Below are positions 7,898 to 17,034 of a stretch of 64,000 bases of DNA, piece by piece. The notes beneath the pieces were generated by a model. That model did no database searches, was not told where the DNA came from, and saw only the letters and a list, made by a program, of their open reading frames with translations. The stretch comes from Rhizobium sp. BG4 (GTDB taxonomy: Bacteria; Pseudomonadota; Alphaproteobacteria; Rhizobiales; Rhizobiaceae), in NCBI RefSeq assembly GCF_016864575.1, contig NZ_CP044125.1, positions 2,409,001 through 2,473,000 of the forward strand, given 5' to 3'. The number at the start of each line of letters is the position of its first letter. Positions within the stretch are counted from its first letter, which is position 1. A program made the translations under genes and the position numbers.

Positions 7898-10195
7898 ATG
7901 AAGCCACATAACCCGAACAGGGTCCCTAAGGATGTGTATCTGTCATTCGTGAGTTCCCTCTTCGGGAACCGCATGACGCTCGTGGCCGGCGTTATCGTGC
8001 ATGTCGTTGCCTTCGTTGCCGTCGCCGCCAAGGCGGATGCGCCGCTCTATTATCTCCTCGCTCTCGCCTTCCTGCTGACCTTCGTCGGCCGCATGCTGAC
8101 CTTCCGCCAGTTCGACAAGGTGGAGAAGCAGTCGCTGACGCGCGCCGATATCGAGCGTTGGGAGACATTCTATGTGATCGGCGCAACCTCGACCGCGGCA
8201 ATCCTCGGCATCGGCAGCGGTTATGCGATCTTCATTCTGCGCGATCCCTTCGCCGAGCTCGCCTGTATCGCGGTGACGATGGCATCAATGGTGTCGGTCG
8301 TCGGCCGCAATTACGGTTCGCAGCGGGCGATCGACCTGCAGACGCTTGCCTGCTGTCTGCCGATGATCGTCTGTAGCCTGATGGCGCTCGATTTCTATCG
8401 CGCCATTCTTTCGGCCTTCCTCATTCCCTTCGGCCTGACGACGCGGGCGATGGCCAATGGCGTTCGCGAATTCCTCTACGAGAATGTCATCGCCCACCGG
8501 CAGATTTCGCTGATCGCCGACCGTTTCGATACCGCGCTCAATAACATGCCGCATGGCCTCGTGATGGTGGACCCCGGCAACCGGATTCAGGTGATCAACC
8601 GCAAGGCCTGCGAGCTCCTGAAGATCGGCGACCCCGACAGGCTGAAGGATCGCGATCTCGGCGCGGTGCTGCGCTATGGTGCGCGCTACAGCTTCGTCGA
8701 TGCCTCGCAGCCGGACCTGATCCTGCGCCAGCTGTCGCAGGTCGCCGAAGGCAGCATGTCGCGCGTGCTGATCCATCTGCCCGAGGACCTGTCGCTGGAG
8801 TTCTCCGCCAAGCGCCGTATCGATGGCGGGGCGGTGCTGATCTTCGAAGACGTCTCCAGCCGCGTGAAGGCCGAGCAGAAGATTCTCCATATGGTCCGCT
8901 TCGATGCGCTGAGCGGCCTGCCGAACCGTGAATATTTCGGCCAGCTCGTCCAAGACTATCTGAACCGTCATCCGCGCCGCAAAGGCCCGCTCGGCTTCAT
9001 GGTCATCGACATCGACGAGTTCAAGCATGTCAACGACATGCGCGGTCATATCACCGGCGACAAGCTGCTCTGCGCCATTGCCGAACGGGTCAAGGAAAAG
9101 GCTGGAAGCGCGATCGTCGGGCGCCTGATGGGCGACCAGTTCGTGATCTTCTTCCCACATGCGAAGAACCGGGAAGCGCTGGAGGCGGAGATCCGCACCG
9201 TGCATGCCGACATCCAGGGCCATTACGAGGCCGATGAGGTGACGTTCCTGATCTCGCTCAGTGCCGGTTATGCCGTGCTCGAGGGCAATGCCTTCGCGAT
9301 GGACGAGTGGAGTATCAAGGCGGACCTGGCGCTCTTCGAAAGCAAGTCGCGTGGACGCGGCGGCATTGCCGGTTTCGAGCGCGAAATGGATGGCCGCTAT
9401 GTCGAGCAGCAGAAACTCAAGGCCGATCTTCGCGATGCCGTCGCCGCCGGTGCGCTGAACGCCGTCTACCAGCCGATGTATCGCGCCGATGGCTCGCGGA
9501 TCGACTGTGCCGAGGCGTTGGCGCGCTGGGTGCACCCGGAGCGCGGCTCGATCCCGCCCGATGTCTTCATCCGGCTGGCCGAGGAGATGGGTATCATCTC
9601 CGACATCACCCGCTTCATCCTCGTGCAGGCCTGCAGCGACTGCATGACCTGGCCGGAGCATATTGCCGTTTCGGTCAACCTGTCGGCGCGCGACCTGCGC
9701 GACAACGATATCCTGTTGCTCGTCTCCGAGGCGCTCGCCAAGACCGGCCTGCCGGCCTCGCGCCTGCATCTTGAGATCACCGAGAGCTGCCTGATCGATG
9801 AGCCGGCCGCAGTGCGCACGATCCTTGCGGAACTGCGCTCGCGCGGCATCACCATTGCCATCGACGATTTCGGCACTGGCTTCTCCAGCCTCAGCTATCT
9901 CGACACGCTGCCGCTCGATATCGTCAAGATCGACCGTTCCTTCGTGCGCAACATCGCCCAGGATACGCGGCGGCTGAAGCTGCTGCGCGGCACGGTCAAC
10001 CTTGCCCGCGAGCTTGGCCTGAAGATCGTCATCGAAGGCGTCGAGACGACGGATCAGCTGGCGATCATCAACAAGGAACGCAGCGCTGACCTCATCCAGG
10101 GCTATGTGTTCTCTCCGCCGGTACCCTCGCAGAACATCGGCATCCTCTCCGGAAATCTCCGCCCGGCATCGCGCCGCAAGGCCGGAGCCGCCTGA
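7898..10195 (+). CDS. Membrane GGDEF-EAL protein, probable c-di-GMP phosphodiesterase
   Basis: A 765-residue protein with hydrophobic helices over roughly the first 190 residues, a PAS-like segment (FDTALNNMPHGLVMVDPGNR), a GGDEF domain and an EAL domain. The GGDEF catalytic loop reads MGDQF at 411-415, so the signature is degenerate, and I see no RxxD inhibitory site just before it. The EAL domain keeps its catalytic set: EAL at 539-541, NLSAR, EITES, IDDFGTGFSSL, KIDRSF and EGVET. The likely activity is therefore hydrolysis of the second messenger c-di-GMP, with the GGDEF half possibly acting as a GTP sensor as in other composite proteins. It stands alone on + with its own upstream region. 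Confidence 0.92.
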   Translation: MKPHNPNRVPKDVYLSFVSSLFGNRMTLVAGVIVHVVAFVAVAAKADAPLYYLLALAFLLTFVGRMLTFRQFDKVEKQSLTRADIERWETFYVIGATSTAAILGIGSGYAIFILRDPFAELACIAVTMASMVSVVGRNYGSQRAIDLQTLACCLPMIVCSLMALDFYRAILSAFLIPFGLTTRAMANGVREFLYENVIAHRQISLIADRFDTALNNMPHGLVMVDPGNRIQVINRKACELLKIGDPDRLKDRDLGAVLRYGARYSFVDASQPDLILRQLSQVAEGSMSRVLIHLPEDLSLEFSAKRRIDGGAVLIFEDVSSRVKAEQKILHMVRFDALSGLPNREYFGQLVQDYLNRHPRRKGPLGFMVIDIDEFKHVNDMRGHITGDKLLCAIAERVKEKAGSAIVGRLMGDQFVIFFPHAKNREALEAEIRTVHADIQGHYEADEVTFLISLSAGYAVLEGNAFAMDEWSIKADLALFESKSRGRGGIAGFEREMDGRYVEQQKLKADLRDAVAAGALNAVYQPMYRADGSRIDCAEALARWVHPERGSIPPDVFIRLAEEMGIISDITRFILVQACSDCMTWPEHIAVSVNLSARDLRDNDILLLVSEALAKTGLPASRLHLEITESCLIDEPAAVRTILAELRSRGITIAIDDFGTGFSSLSYLDTLPLDIVKIDRSFVRNIAQDTRRLKLLRGTVNLARELGLKIVIEGVETTDQLAIINKERSADLIQGYVFSPPVPSQNIGILSGNLRPASRRKAGAA

Positions 10196-10223
10196 ACCCC
10201 ACCACCTGATCGGTATTTTTCTC

Positions 10224-10242
10224 GGCGCCTTTTCCGGGCGCC
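10224..10242 (+). terminator. Weak terminator-like hairpin after the GGDEF-EAL gene
   Basis: GGCGCC at 10224-10229 pairs with GGCGCC at 10237-10242 across a 7-nt loop, 29 nt after the stop. The trailing sequence is only moderately T-rich, so this is a weak candidate. Confidence 0.35.
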
Positions 10243-10339
10243 ATTAACCTTATTGATTCAAATGTGATTAAGATTGTTTGCAATTATTGCGCGAGAAGAA
10301 ACCGTATGCTTAATAGTCCGTTAACAAACGGTGGGCGTG

Positions 10340-11092
10340 ATGGCGGACGGGTTTTCGACAGTCAGCGATTTCAGCATGAAGCTCATGGAGGTTCTCGATC
10401 ACGTCGAATACCGGCGTATCGAGAGCACCGAGGACATGGAGGATGTCGAGCGTCTGCGCTTCCGCGCCTATAAGGCGCGCGAGGTTCTGCCTGTCGCCGC
10501 CAAGACCCTGATCGACGATGTCGACTTCGACAGCCAGGCCTATGTCTTCGGCCTCTACTACTATGAAGAGCTTGTCAGCACGATCCGCATCCACCATGTG
10601 ACGCCCGATCATCGGGTCTCGCAGTCGGGCGGGATCTTTCCCGCCGAGATGGATGCCTTTCTCGATGCGGGGATGACGCTGATCGATCCGGCGCGGTTCG
10701 CCGCCGATCCGCAGGCGGCGGCCGAGCTTCCCTGGCTTCCCTATCTGACGCTGCGGCCGAACATCGTCGCGGCTGCGCATTTCCGGGCTGACCGGGTGCT
10801 GCAGCACGTCCGTCCGGCGCACGCGGCTTTCTACAAGCGCGTCTTCTATGCCGATACGGTCGTCGCCTCGCGCATGACCGAGATGTACGGCTTCGACCTG
10901 ACGCTGATGGCGACCAATGTGCTGGAGGTCGGGCGCAAGCTGCTGACCCGCTATCCGTTCTTCATTTCAAGCGCCAGCGAGCAGCGGATGATGTATGGCA
11001 GGGCGCCGGGCAAGGGCGCTCCGGCGCTAACGATCGTGCCGACGGCGCGTTTCGTTCCGGATGGGCAATTGGGCACCGATCTGCCGCTCTAA
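10340..11092 (+). CDS. FeeM-like N-acyl amino acid synthase / GNAT-type acyltransferase
   Basis: A 250-residue protein resembling the N-acyl amino acid synthase FeeM and LuxI-related group of the GNAT fold. The hallmarks are DVERLRFRAYKAREVL near the N-terminus, then DVDFDSQAYVFGLYYYEELVSTIRIH, which follows the layout of autoinducer synthases, and a C-terminal part AAFYKRVFYADTVVASRMTEMYG. Such enzymes transfer a fatty acyl group from acyl carrier protein to an amino acid or similar amine. No LuxR partner, acyl carrier protein or glycosyltransferase is adjacent, so product and role (signal, lipid or surfactant) are open. In-frame GTG codons at 10331 and 10337 are alternative starts; ATG 10340 is used here. 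Confidence 0.65.
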   Translation: MADGFSTVSDFSMKLMEVLDHVEYRRIESTEDMEDVERLRFRAYKAREVLPVAAKTLIDDVDFDSQAYVFGLYYYEELVSTIRIHHVTPDHRVSQSGGIFPAEMDAFLDAGMTLIDPARFAADPQAAAELPWLPYLTLRPNIVAAAHFRADRVLQHVRPAHAAFYKRVFYADTVVASRMTEMYGFDLTLMATNVLEVGRKLLTRYPFFISSASEQRMMYGRAPGKGAPALTIVPTARFVPDGQLGTDLPL

Positions 11093-11270
11093 TTGCGTGT
11101 CGCAAGAAAGCCTTTGGCCGTACTGCATGCGGCATTCTCATGCATTGCGCTTTCTCAAAGCTTTGTGTAAGCCCTGAACAGGGATTGTTCCGCCGCAAGT
11201 GCTGCGGAATCATGGCATTCAGGCGGTCTGCCGCACTGTGCGGGCCGGGCATTTGAGGGAGACGAAATTC

Positions 11271-11495
11271 ATGGCCGAACATCACACCGGACCCGCCGAA
11301 GTTGGCGCACCGATGGACTACAAGGAACATGAGTCCACTTACAACCTGTTCATCGCTGGCGCGAAATACGGCACGATGTTCCTCGTTGCCCTGCTGCTCG
11401 GCATGACGGCTGGTTTCTTCACCGGTGGCGGCCTGCTCGGCGGCATCCTGGTTTTCCTCATCATTCTCGTTGCCGGTATCGTCCTGCTGCGTTGA
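11271..11495 (+). CDS. Small aa3-type cytochrome c oxidase subunit IV-like protein
   Basis: A 74-residue membrane protein. Its MDYKEHESTYNLFIAGAKYG stretch (residues 15-34) matches the short bacterial aa3 oxidase subunit IV family, followed by two hydrophobic segments rich in glycine and leucine. In Paracoccus this subunit sits on cytochrome c oxidase but is dispensable. GAGGGAGA precedes ATG 11271 at good spacing. No other oxidase subunit is nearby; instead the transhydrogenase operon starts 97 bp downstream, an association I recall from other rhizobia. The family call is fairly sure, the physical partner is not. Confidence 0.75.
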   Translation: MAEHHTGPAEVGAPMDYKEHESTYNLFIAGAKYGTMFLVALLLGMTAGFFTGGGLLGGILVFLIILVAGIVLLR

Positions 11496-11580
11496 TCGCG
11501 GCAGGGGGAGGGCATTCCCAGAACGTAAGCTGACGCTTGGGCCATAAGCGGGGAGACCCGCGGCGGTCTGGCTGACCCGG

Positions 11581-11589
11581 AGGAGGGGG
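11581..11589 (+). promoter_or_regulatory. Strong Shine-Dalgarno supporting a TTG start for pntAA
   Basis: AGGAGGGGG lies 3 nt before TTG at 11593, and the core AGGAGG ends 6 nt before it. No in-frame ATG or GTG fits the conserved N-terminus, so TTG is the start. Confidence 0.75.
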
Positions 11590-11592
11590 CAG

Positions 11593-12741
11593 TTGGGCAA
11601 TATCGTTTTCGTCGCAAAGGAAGCGGCGGACTTGGAAACGCGCGTATCCGCGTCTGCCGAGACCGTCAAGAAGATGAAGAACCTCGGTTTCGACGTCGTC
11701 GTCGAGGCTGGGGCCGGCGCGTTGTCCCGCATCCCTGACAGGGAGTTCGAAGCGGCGGGTGCGCGGATCGGAACGATTGCCGATGCGGCGACGGCCGATG
11801 TCGTGCTCAAGGTGCGGCGTCCGGCGGAAGCCGAGATTGCCGGCTACAAAAGCGGTGCCGTGGTCATCGCCATCATGGATCCCTACGGCAACGACGAAGC
11901 GATCGCCGGCATGGCGAAGGCCGGGCTCTCGACCTTCGCGATGGAACTGATGCCGCGCATCACCCGCGCCCAGTCGATGGACGTTCTCTCCTCACAGGCC
12001 AATCTTGCCGGTTACCAGGCGGTCATCGAGGCGGCTGCGGTCTATGACCGGGCCATGCCGATGATGATGACGGCGGCTGGCACGGTGCCTGCGGCCAAGG
12101 TCTTTGTCATGGGCGCCGGTGTCGCCGGTCTGCAGGCGATCGCCACCGCACGCCGTCTCGGGGCTGCGGTTTCTGCAACCGACGTTCGCCCGGCTGCCAA
12201 GGAACAGGTTGCGTCGCTTGGCGCCAAGTTCATCGCCGTCGAGGATGAAGAGTTCAAGGCAGCGGAAACGGGCGGCGGCTACGCCAAGGAAATGTCCAAG
12301 GAGTATCAGGCGAAGCAGGCGGCGCTGGTTGCCGAGCATATCGCCAAGCAGGACATCGTCATCACCACCGCTCTCATCCCTGGCCGTCCTGCACCGCGCC
12401 TCGTTTCGCGCGAGATGCTGACCTCGATGAAGCCGGGCGCCGTTGCCGTCGATCTCGCGGTCGAGCGCGGCGGCAACATCGAAGGTGTCGTGGCCGGTGA
12501 GGTCGCCGAGGTCGAGGGCGTCAAGGTCATCGGCTTTGCCAATATGGCCGGCCGCGTCGCGGCCAGCGCCTCGGCTCTCTATGCCAAGAACCTCGTCACT
12601 TTCCTGGAGACCATGGTCAACAAGGACACCAGGACTGTCGTCATCAACCTCGAAGACGAGCTGATCAAGGCGACGATGCTGACCTATGCAGGTGACGTCG
12701 TGCATCCGGCATTTGGTGGTGCGAAGAAGGGGGACAACTGA
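11593..12741 (+). CDS. pntAA: NAD(P) transhydrogenase subunit alpha part 1
   Basis: A 382-residue soluble domain I of the proton-translocating transhydrogenase, which binds NAD(H) and passes hydride to NADP+ in domain III at the expense of proton-motive force, supplying NADPH. The family stretch [20 protein letters not shown] is present, followed by a dinucleotide fold [20 protein letters not shown]. The bacterial alpha chain is split in this group, so a separate gene supplies the first membrane helices. Its TGA shares one base with the ATG of pntAB, indicating translational coupling. Translation starts at TTG behind a strong ribosome binding site. Confidence 0.95.
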   Translation: MGNIVFVAKEAADLETRVSASAETVKKMKNLGFDVVVEAGAGALSRIPDREFEAAGARIGTIADAATADVVLKVRRPAEAEIAGYKSGAVVIAIMDPYGNDEAIAGMAKAGLSTFAMELMPRITRAQSMDVLSSQANLAGYQAVIEAAAVYDRAMPMMMTAAGTVPAAKVFVMGAGVAGLQAIATARRLGAAVSATDVRPAAKEQVASLGAKFIAVEDEEFKAAETGGGYAKEMSKEYQAKQAALVAEHIAKQDIVITTALIPGRPAPRLVSREMLTSMKPGAVAVDLAVERGGNIEGVVAGEVAEVEGVKVIGFANMAGRVAASASALYAKNLVTFLETMVNKDTRTVVINLEDELIKATMLTYAGDVVHPAFGGAKKGDN

Positions 12742-13139
12742 TGGCTGGCGAACAAATGGACAAGGCGCTGCAGCAGCTGAACGACGCCGTAACGGCAGTC
12801 GCGACCGCCGCCGCCCATGCGCCTGAAGCGGCAAGCGCCGCAACGGGCGGAATGATCGATCCTTTCGTCTTCCAGCTGGCGATCTTCGTGCTGGCGATCT
12901 TCGTCGGCTATTACGTCGTCTGGTCGGTAACGCCGGCGCTGCATACGCCGCTGATGGCGGTTACCAATGCCATCTCCTCGGTCATCGTCGTCGGCGCGCT
13001 GCTTGCGGTCGGCATTTCGGCCAGCGGCCTTGCGACCGGCTTCGGCTTCGTGGCGCTGGTCCTCGTCTCGGTCAACATCTTCGGCGGCTTCCTCGTCACG
13101 CAGCGCATGCTGGCGATGTACCGCAAGAAGGACAAGTGA
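12741..13139 (+). CDS. pntAB: NAD(P) transhydrogenase subunit alpha part 2
   Basis: A 132-residue membrane subunit with an N-terminal soluble lead of about 40 residues and then hydrophobic helices ([55 protein letters not shown]). It corresponds to the C-terminal membrane part of the one-piece PntA of enterobacteria. It forms the proton channel with pntB. It overlaps pntAA by 1 nt and is followed by pntB after 10 nt. Confidence 0.93.
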   Translation: MAGEQMDKALQQLNDAVTAVATAAAHAPEAASAATGGMIDPFVFQLAIFVLAIFVGYYVVWSVTPALHTPLMAVTNAISSVIVVGALLAVGISASGLATGFGFVALVLVSVNIFGGFLVTQRMLAMYRKKDK

Positions 13140-13149
13140 GGCCGGGCGC

Positions 13150-14544
13150 ATGACCAATATCGCAGCTTTTCTCTATCTGGTCTCCGGCGTCCTCTTCATC
13201 CTGGCGCTTCGCGGCCTCTCGCATCCGGCCACCAGCCGCAAGGGCAATCTCTACGGCATGATCGGCATGGGGATCGCCATCCTCACGACGCTGGTGCTGG
13301 CAACGCCGTCCTTCATCGGCTTCGTACTGATCGTTCTTGGCCTCGCGATCGGCGGCGGCGCAGGCGCCTATATCGCCCGCGTCATCCCGATGACCTCGAT
13401 GCCGCAGCTCGTCGCCGGCTTCCACTCGCTGGTCGGCCTTGCCGCGGTGCTTGTTGCGGCCTCGGCGCTCTATACGCCGCTCTCCTTCGGCATTGGCGAT
13501 ATCGGCTCGATCCATACGGAAGCCCGTGTCGAAATGGCGATCGGTGCGGCGATCGGCGCGCTGACCTTCACAGGCTCGATCATCGCGTTCCTGAAGCTCG
13601 ACGGGCGCATGTCCGGCAAGCCGATCATGCTGCCCTTCCGGCACATCATCAATATCGCGCTGCTCGTGCTGATCGTCCTGTTCATCATCGGCCTGGCCGT
13701 GACGGAGAGCCACTTCGATTTCTGGGCGATCATCGTGCTGGCGCTGGCGCTCGGCGTTCTGCTGATCGTGCCGATCGGCGGCGCCGATATGCCCGTCGTC
13801 GTATCGATGCTGAATTCCTATTCCGGTTGGGCGGCAGCCGGTATCGGCTTCACGCTCGGCAATCTGGCGCTGATCATCACCGGCGCGCTGGTGGGCTCCT
13901 CGGGCGCGATTCTGTCCTACATCATGTGCAAGGGCATGAACCGCTCCTTCATCTCGGTCATTCTCGGCGGCTTCGGCGGCGAGGTGTCGGGTGGGGCTGC
14001 CGACAATTCCGACAAGACGGTCAAGCTCGGCTCGGCCGAGGACGCCGCCTATCTGATGGCCAATGCCTCCAAGGTGATCATCGTGCCGGGCTACGGCATG
14101 GCCGTCGCCCAGGCGCAGCATGCGCTTCGCGAACTCGCGGACAATCTCAAGAAGGCCGGCGTCGAGGTCAAATACGCGATCCATCCGGTCGCCGGCCGCA
14201 TGCCGGGCCATATGAACGTGCTGCTCGCCGAAGCGAATGTTCCATATGACGAGGTCTTCGAGCTCGAGGACATCAATTCGGAATTCGCGCAGGCCGACGT
14301 TGCCTATGTCATCGGCGCCAATGACGTCACCAACCCGGCCGCCCGCGACGACAAGACCTCGCCGATCTACGGCATGCCAATCCTCGATGTCGACAAGGCG
14401 AAGACCTGCATCTTCGTCAAGCGCTCGCTCGGCTCGGGTTACGCCGGTATCGACAATACGCTGTTCTACAAGGACGGCACGATGATGCTGCTCGGCGATG
14501 CCAAGAAGGTCACGGAAGAGATCAACAAGTCGATCGGCCACTGA
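13150..14544 (+). CDS. pntB: NAD(P) transhydrogenase subunit beta
   Basis: A 464-residue subunit with about nine membrane helices in the first 260 residues and a C-terminal NADP(H)-binding domain III. Domain III shows GYGMAVAQAQHALRELAD, HPVAGRMPGHMNVLLAEA, VIGANDVTNPAARDDKTSPI and the KRSLGSGYAGIDN loop, all standard for the family. ATG 13150 follows the pntAB stop by 10 nt. A hairpin terminator lies 30 nt after the stop, closing the operon. Confidence 0.95.
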   Translation: MTNIAAFLYLVSGVLFILALRGLSHPATSRKGNLYGMIGMGIAILTTLVLATPSFIGFVLIVLGLAIGGGAGAYIARVIPMTSMPQLVAGFHSLVGLAAVLVAASALYTPLSFGIGDIGSIHTEARVEMAIGAAIGALTFTGSIIAFLKLDGRMSGKPIMLPFRHIINIALLVLIVLFIIGLAVTESHFDFWAIIVLALALGVLLIVPIGGADMPVVVSMLNSYSGWAAAGIGFTLGNLALIITGALVGSSGAILSYIMCKGMNRSFISVILGGFGGEVSGGAADNSDKTVKLGSAEDAAYLMANASKVIIVPGYGMAVAQAQHALRELADNLKKAGVEVKYAIHPVAGRMPGHMNVLLAEANVPYDEVFELEDINSEFAQADVAYVIGANDVTNPAARDDKTSPIYGMPILDVDKAKTCIFVKRSLGSGYAGIDNTLFYKDGTMMLLGDAKKVTEEINKSIGH

Positions 14545-14573
14545 CGCCGCCCGTATCAATAATGCCGAATACG

Positions 14574-14601
14574 AAAAGGCCCGCCGGAGAGCGGGCCTTT
14601 T
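14574..14601. terminator. Bidirectional terminator between pntB and DUF992 gene
   Basis: An 11-bp perfect stem, 14574-14584 with 14591-14601, with a CGGAGA loop and A/T-rich ends on both sides. It sits between the convergent stops at 14544 (+) and 14621 (-). Confidence 0.9.
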
Positions 14602-14620
14602 CCATTGCCGCCGGACCCTC

Positions 14621-15103
14621 TCAGGTCGCGGCGGGCGCCAGCGTCATCTTCTCCACGCCAACCGCCAGATTGAGGCCTTCCTGGGCCTGGACGTTCAGCG
14701 GTTGCAGCATGAAGGATTGGTTGGTGCCACCGGCAATCACCTTGGCGCCTGCACCTGCACCGAGGCTAGCATCGGCGCCGACGCCGTAATATTCGCCGGC
14801 CAGCGCAAATTGCGGGAAGTCGGTGCCGGTCTTGGCGAGCACCTGCCAGATCATCACGCTCTTGCCGGTCTCGCCGATATCGATACCGAATTTCTCGATC
14901 TTGCCGGCATAGACGGCCTTGATGCCGCCGGAGGCCGGGGTGTAGGTGCAGATCAGGTTCTTCTCGGACTTGATGATGAGCCCCTGGCCGCCGTCCGATC
15001 CGCAGACCAGCCGGCCGAGAGTGACATAGTCCGCAGCTGCCGCCGGTGTGGCGCAGGCTGCAGCGGTCAGCGCGGCGGCTGCGATCATCGTGTGCTTGAA
15101 CAT
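14621..15103 (-). CDS. DUF992-family secreted protein
   Basis: A 160-residue protein with a Sec signal (MFKHTMIAAAALTAAACATPAAAA, cleaved after the AAA run). The mature part begins YVTLGRLVCGSDGGQGLIIKS and continues NLICTYTP, the two-cysteine pattern of the DUF992 family that is widespread in rhizobia and related bacteria. The C-terminal half is rich in glycine and alanine (GADASLGAGAGAKVIAGG). Function of the family is unknown; it is probably periplasmic or surface-associated. It lies 63 bp downstream of the HWE kinase gene on the same strand. Confidence 0.82.
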   Translation of the reverse strand: MFKHTMIAAAALTAAACATPAAAADYVTLGRLVCGSDGGQGLIIKSEKNLICTYTPASGGIKAVYAGKIEKFGIDIGETGKSVMIWQVLAKTGTDFPQFALAGEYYGVGADASLGAGAGAKVIAGGTNQSFMLQPLNVQAQEGLNLAVGVEKMTLAPAAT

Positions 15104-15166
15104 GGTCCTTCTCCTTTGAATGACCTGTTCGAAACGGGCGATGCTTTTGATTGTTCCCTTTGCCGG

Positions 15167-16825
15167 CTAGTCGCGGGCAAGCGTGCTGCGCGGCGCGGTC
15201 AGCACCCAGAGAAGGCCTTCCGGCAGATAATCGACCTGCACCGTGCCGCGGAATGCGGCGGCGGCATGGGTCTTGATCACGGTCGTGCCGAAGCCCGAAC
15301 GGTCGGGGCTCCTGACCTCCGGCCCCTGCGACTCGCGCCAGACGAAACGCAGCATCGGTTCGGTCTGGCCTTCTTCCTCGGCATCTTCCCAGGAGAGCGC
15401 CACCCGTCCCTCGGGAACGGAGAACGCGCCGTATTTCACCGAGTTGGTGGCAAGCTCATGCAGAGTCAGGCCGAGGTTCTGAACCGCTTCCGGCTTCAGC
15501 ATGAAATCCTTGCCCGAAATCTCGATCTGATCGACAGCCTGCGGGAAGGCATCGAGATGGATGTCGATGACGCGGCGCAGTGAGGCTCCTGCCCATTGCT
15601 CGCTGGTCAGGAGCTCGATCGAGCGGATGAGGCCATCGAGGCGCTCGGCGACGGCCGCCTGGAAACCTTCGACGCTGTCTGCCTGCTTGGCGAGCTGGCG
15701 CATCATCGCCTGCGCCAGCGTCAGCAGGTTCTTGGTGCGGTGGACGAGCTCGTGCATGACGAAATGCAGCCGGTCTTCGGTCTGGCTGCGGTCGAAGGAG
15801 GCATTAGACAGCGCCACCGCCACCTGGTTCGCCTCAATGACGCTGGTGTCGATGGGGGCGACGATATGGCCTTCTCCCATGCGGTTTGCCATCTCGGCGA
15901 TATCGCGGATCGTCGTGCGCACTTGGCGGGCGACGGCATAGGCGGCGAAAACCGCGACGGCGAGGAGCGCGATGCCGCCGATGATCAGGAAGCGCCAGGT
16001 CGTCAGGATCGAGGCCTGCGCCGTCGAGATCGGTCCCCAGATGACCGTCTTCCACGACCAGCCGGGGATCTGCGCGTAGCCGAGCAGTTGGTCCGGCAGG
16101 ATTGCCGTGTCCTCGAAGACGCCGCGCGAGGCGATCAGCGACGGCAGGATACGGGAATCGAAGGCGGTGCCGGGCGCAATCGCAAACGGGCCGCTGGAAG
16201 CGACCACATGGCCCGACTGGTCGATGACAGCGGCGGACCAGCCGGGTGCGAGACCTTCCGGCTGCAGGATCTTGGCGAGGTCGCTGGCATTCTGGGTGAT
16301 GATCAGCGCGGCCGTCTTGCCGATATCGACGGGCATCGTGACGTTATAGACCCACTCGTTGCTGACCGACCCCTTGAAGACGTTGGATGCCTCGATGCGG
16401 CCGCTGTCGAGGGCATATTTCAGCGCCGTCAGGTTGCTCATCTTGCCGAGCTGGGTGCCGAAATCGCGGCGGGTGTTCAGAAACTGCTGGCCTTCCTTGT
16501 CAGTGGCGATGACGAAGAGCGTATCGCCGCGCAAGGCCGTCTCGGTGCGGGCGTGGAAGGAGGCGTAGTCCTCGTGCTCGAGTTCCGGCGAGGTGGCGAG
16601 CAGGCGCAGGGTCGTCGCCATGTCCTGCAGCTGCCGGTCGACGGATCGGGAAAGGGCGAGCGCATCCTGCGCCGTCTCGCGGCGCAGCGTATCGCGCTGA
16701 TTGTCTTCCAGCTGAAGCAGAAGAAGGGTCACGAAGGCGAAGATCGGAACGGCGATCGCAACCGCCATGGCAACCAGATAGGTACCGATCGAGGCCTTGG
16801 GAAACATGCGGGAACGCAGGCTCAT
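15167..16825 (-). CDS. Membrane HWE-family sensor histidine kinase
   Basis: A 552-residue kinase. One membrane helix (about 13-38), an extracytoplasmic sensor of the double-Cache type (about 40-270) and a second helix (about 278-298) are followed by a HAMP-like linker and the kinase core. The core has HELVHRTKNLLTLAQ, with H362 as the probable phospho-acceptor, an N-box LTLHELATNSVKYGA and the WRE signature that gives the HWE family its name. HWE kinases in this group often feed the general stress response or other regulators. No response regulator is adjacent, so its partner is unknown. ATG 16825 is chosen over an upstream in-frame ATG because it directly precedes the usual short cytoplasmic lead. 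Confidence 0.88.
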   Translation of the reverse strand: MSLRSRMFPKASIGTYLVAMAVAIAVPIFAFVTLLLLQLEDNQRDTLRRETAQDALALSRSVDRQLQDMATTLRLLATSPELEHEDYASFHARTETALRGDTLFVIATDKEGQQFLNTRRDFGTQLGKMSNLTALKYALDSGRIEASNVFKGSVSNEWVYNVTMPVDIGKTAALIITQNASDLAKILQPEGLAPGWSAAVIDQSGHVVASSGPFAIAPGTAFDSRILPSLIASRGVFEDTAILPDQLLGYAQIPGWSWKTVIWGPISTAQASILTTWRFLIIGGIALLAVAVFAAYAVARQVRTTIRDIAEMANRMGEGHIVAPIDTSVIEANQVAVALSNASFDRSQTEDRLHFVMHELVHRTKNLLTLAQAMMRQLAKQADSVEGFQAAVAERLDGLIRSIELLTSEQWAGASLRRVIDIHLDAFPQAVDQIEISGKDFMLKPEAVQNLGLTLHELATNSVKYGAFSVPEGRVALSWEDAEEEGQTEPMLRFVWRESQGPEVRSPDRSGFGTTVIKTHAAAAFRGTVQVDYLPEGLLWVLTAPRSTLARD

Positions 16826-17034
16826 TGGCAGGGTCTTCCCGGATACCGGGCGGCAAGGCACGCGAAATTCTTGCCAACAGTTACGAAAGCAGAAAACTGC
16901 ATTGCCGCCATTGCCCTCAACGCGTCCTGATTCCCGATAGCCTGCTATCGATGCGCCGTCATGTTAGGGGGTGGGGGAAGGGGTTGCAACATACTAAATG
17001 CACGCAGGCGCTCTGTCGGATTCCGTACACAGGC

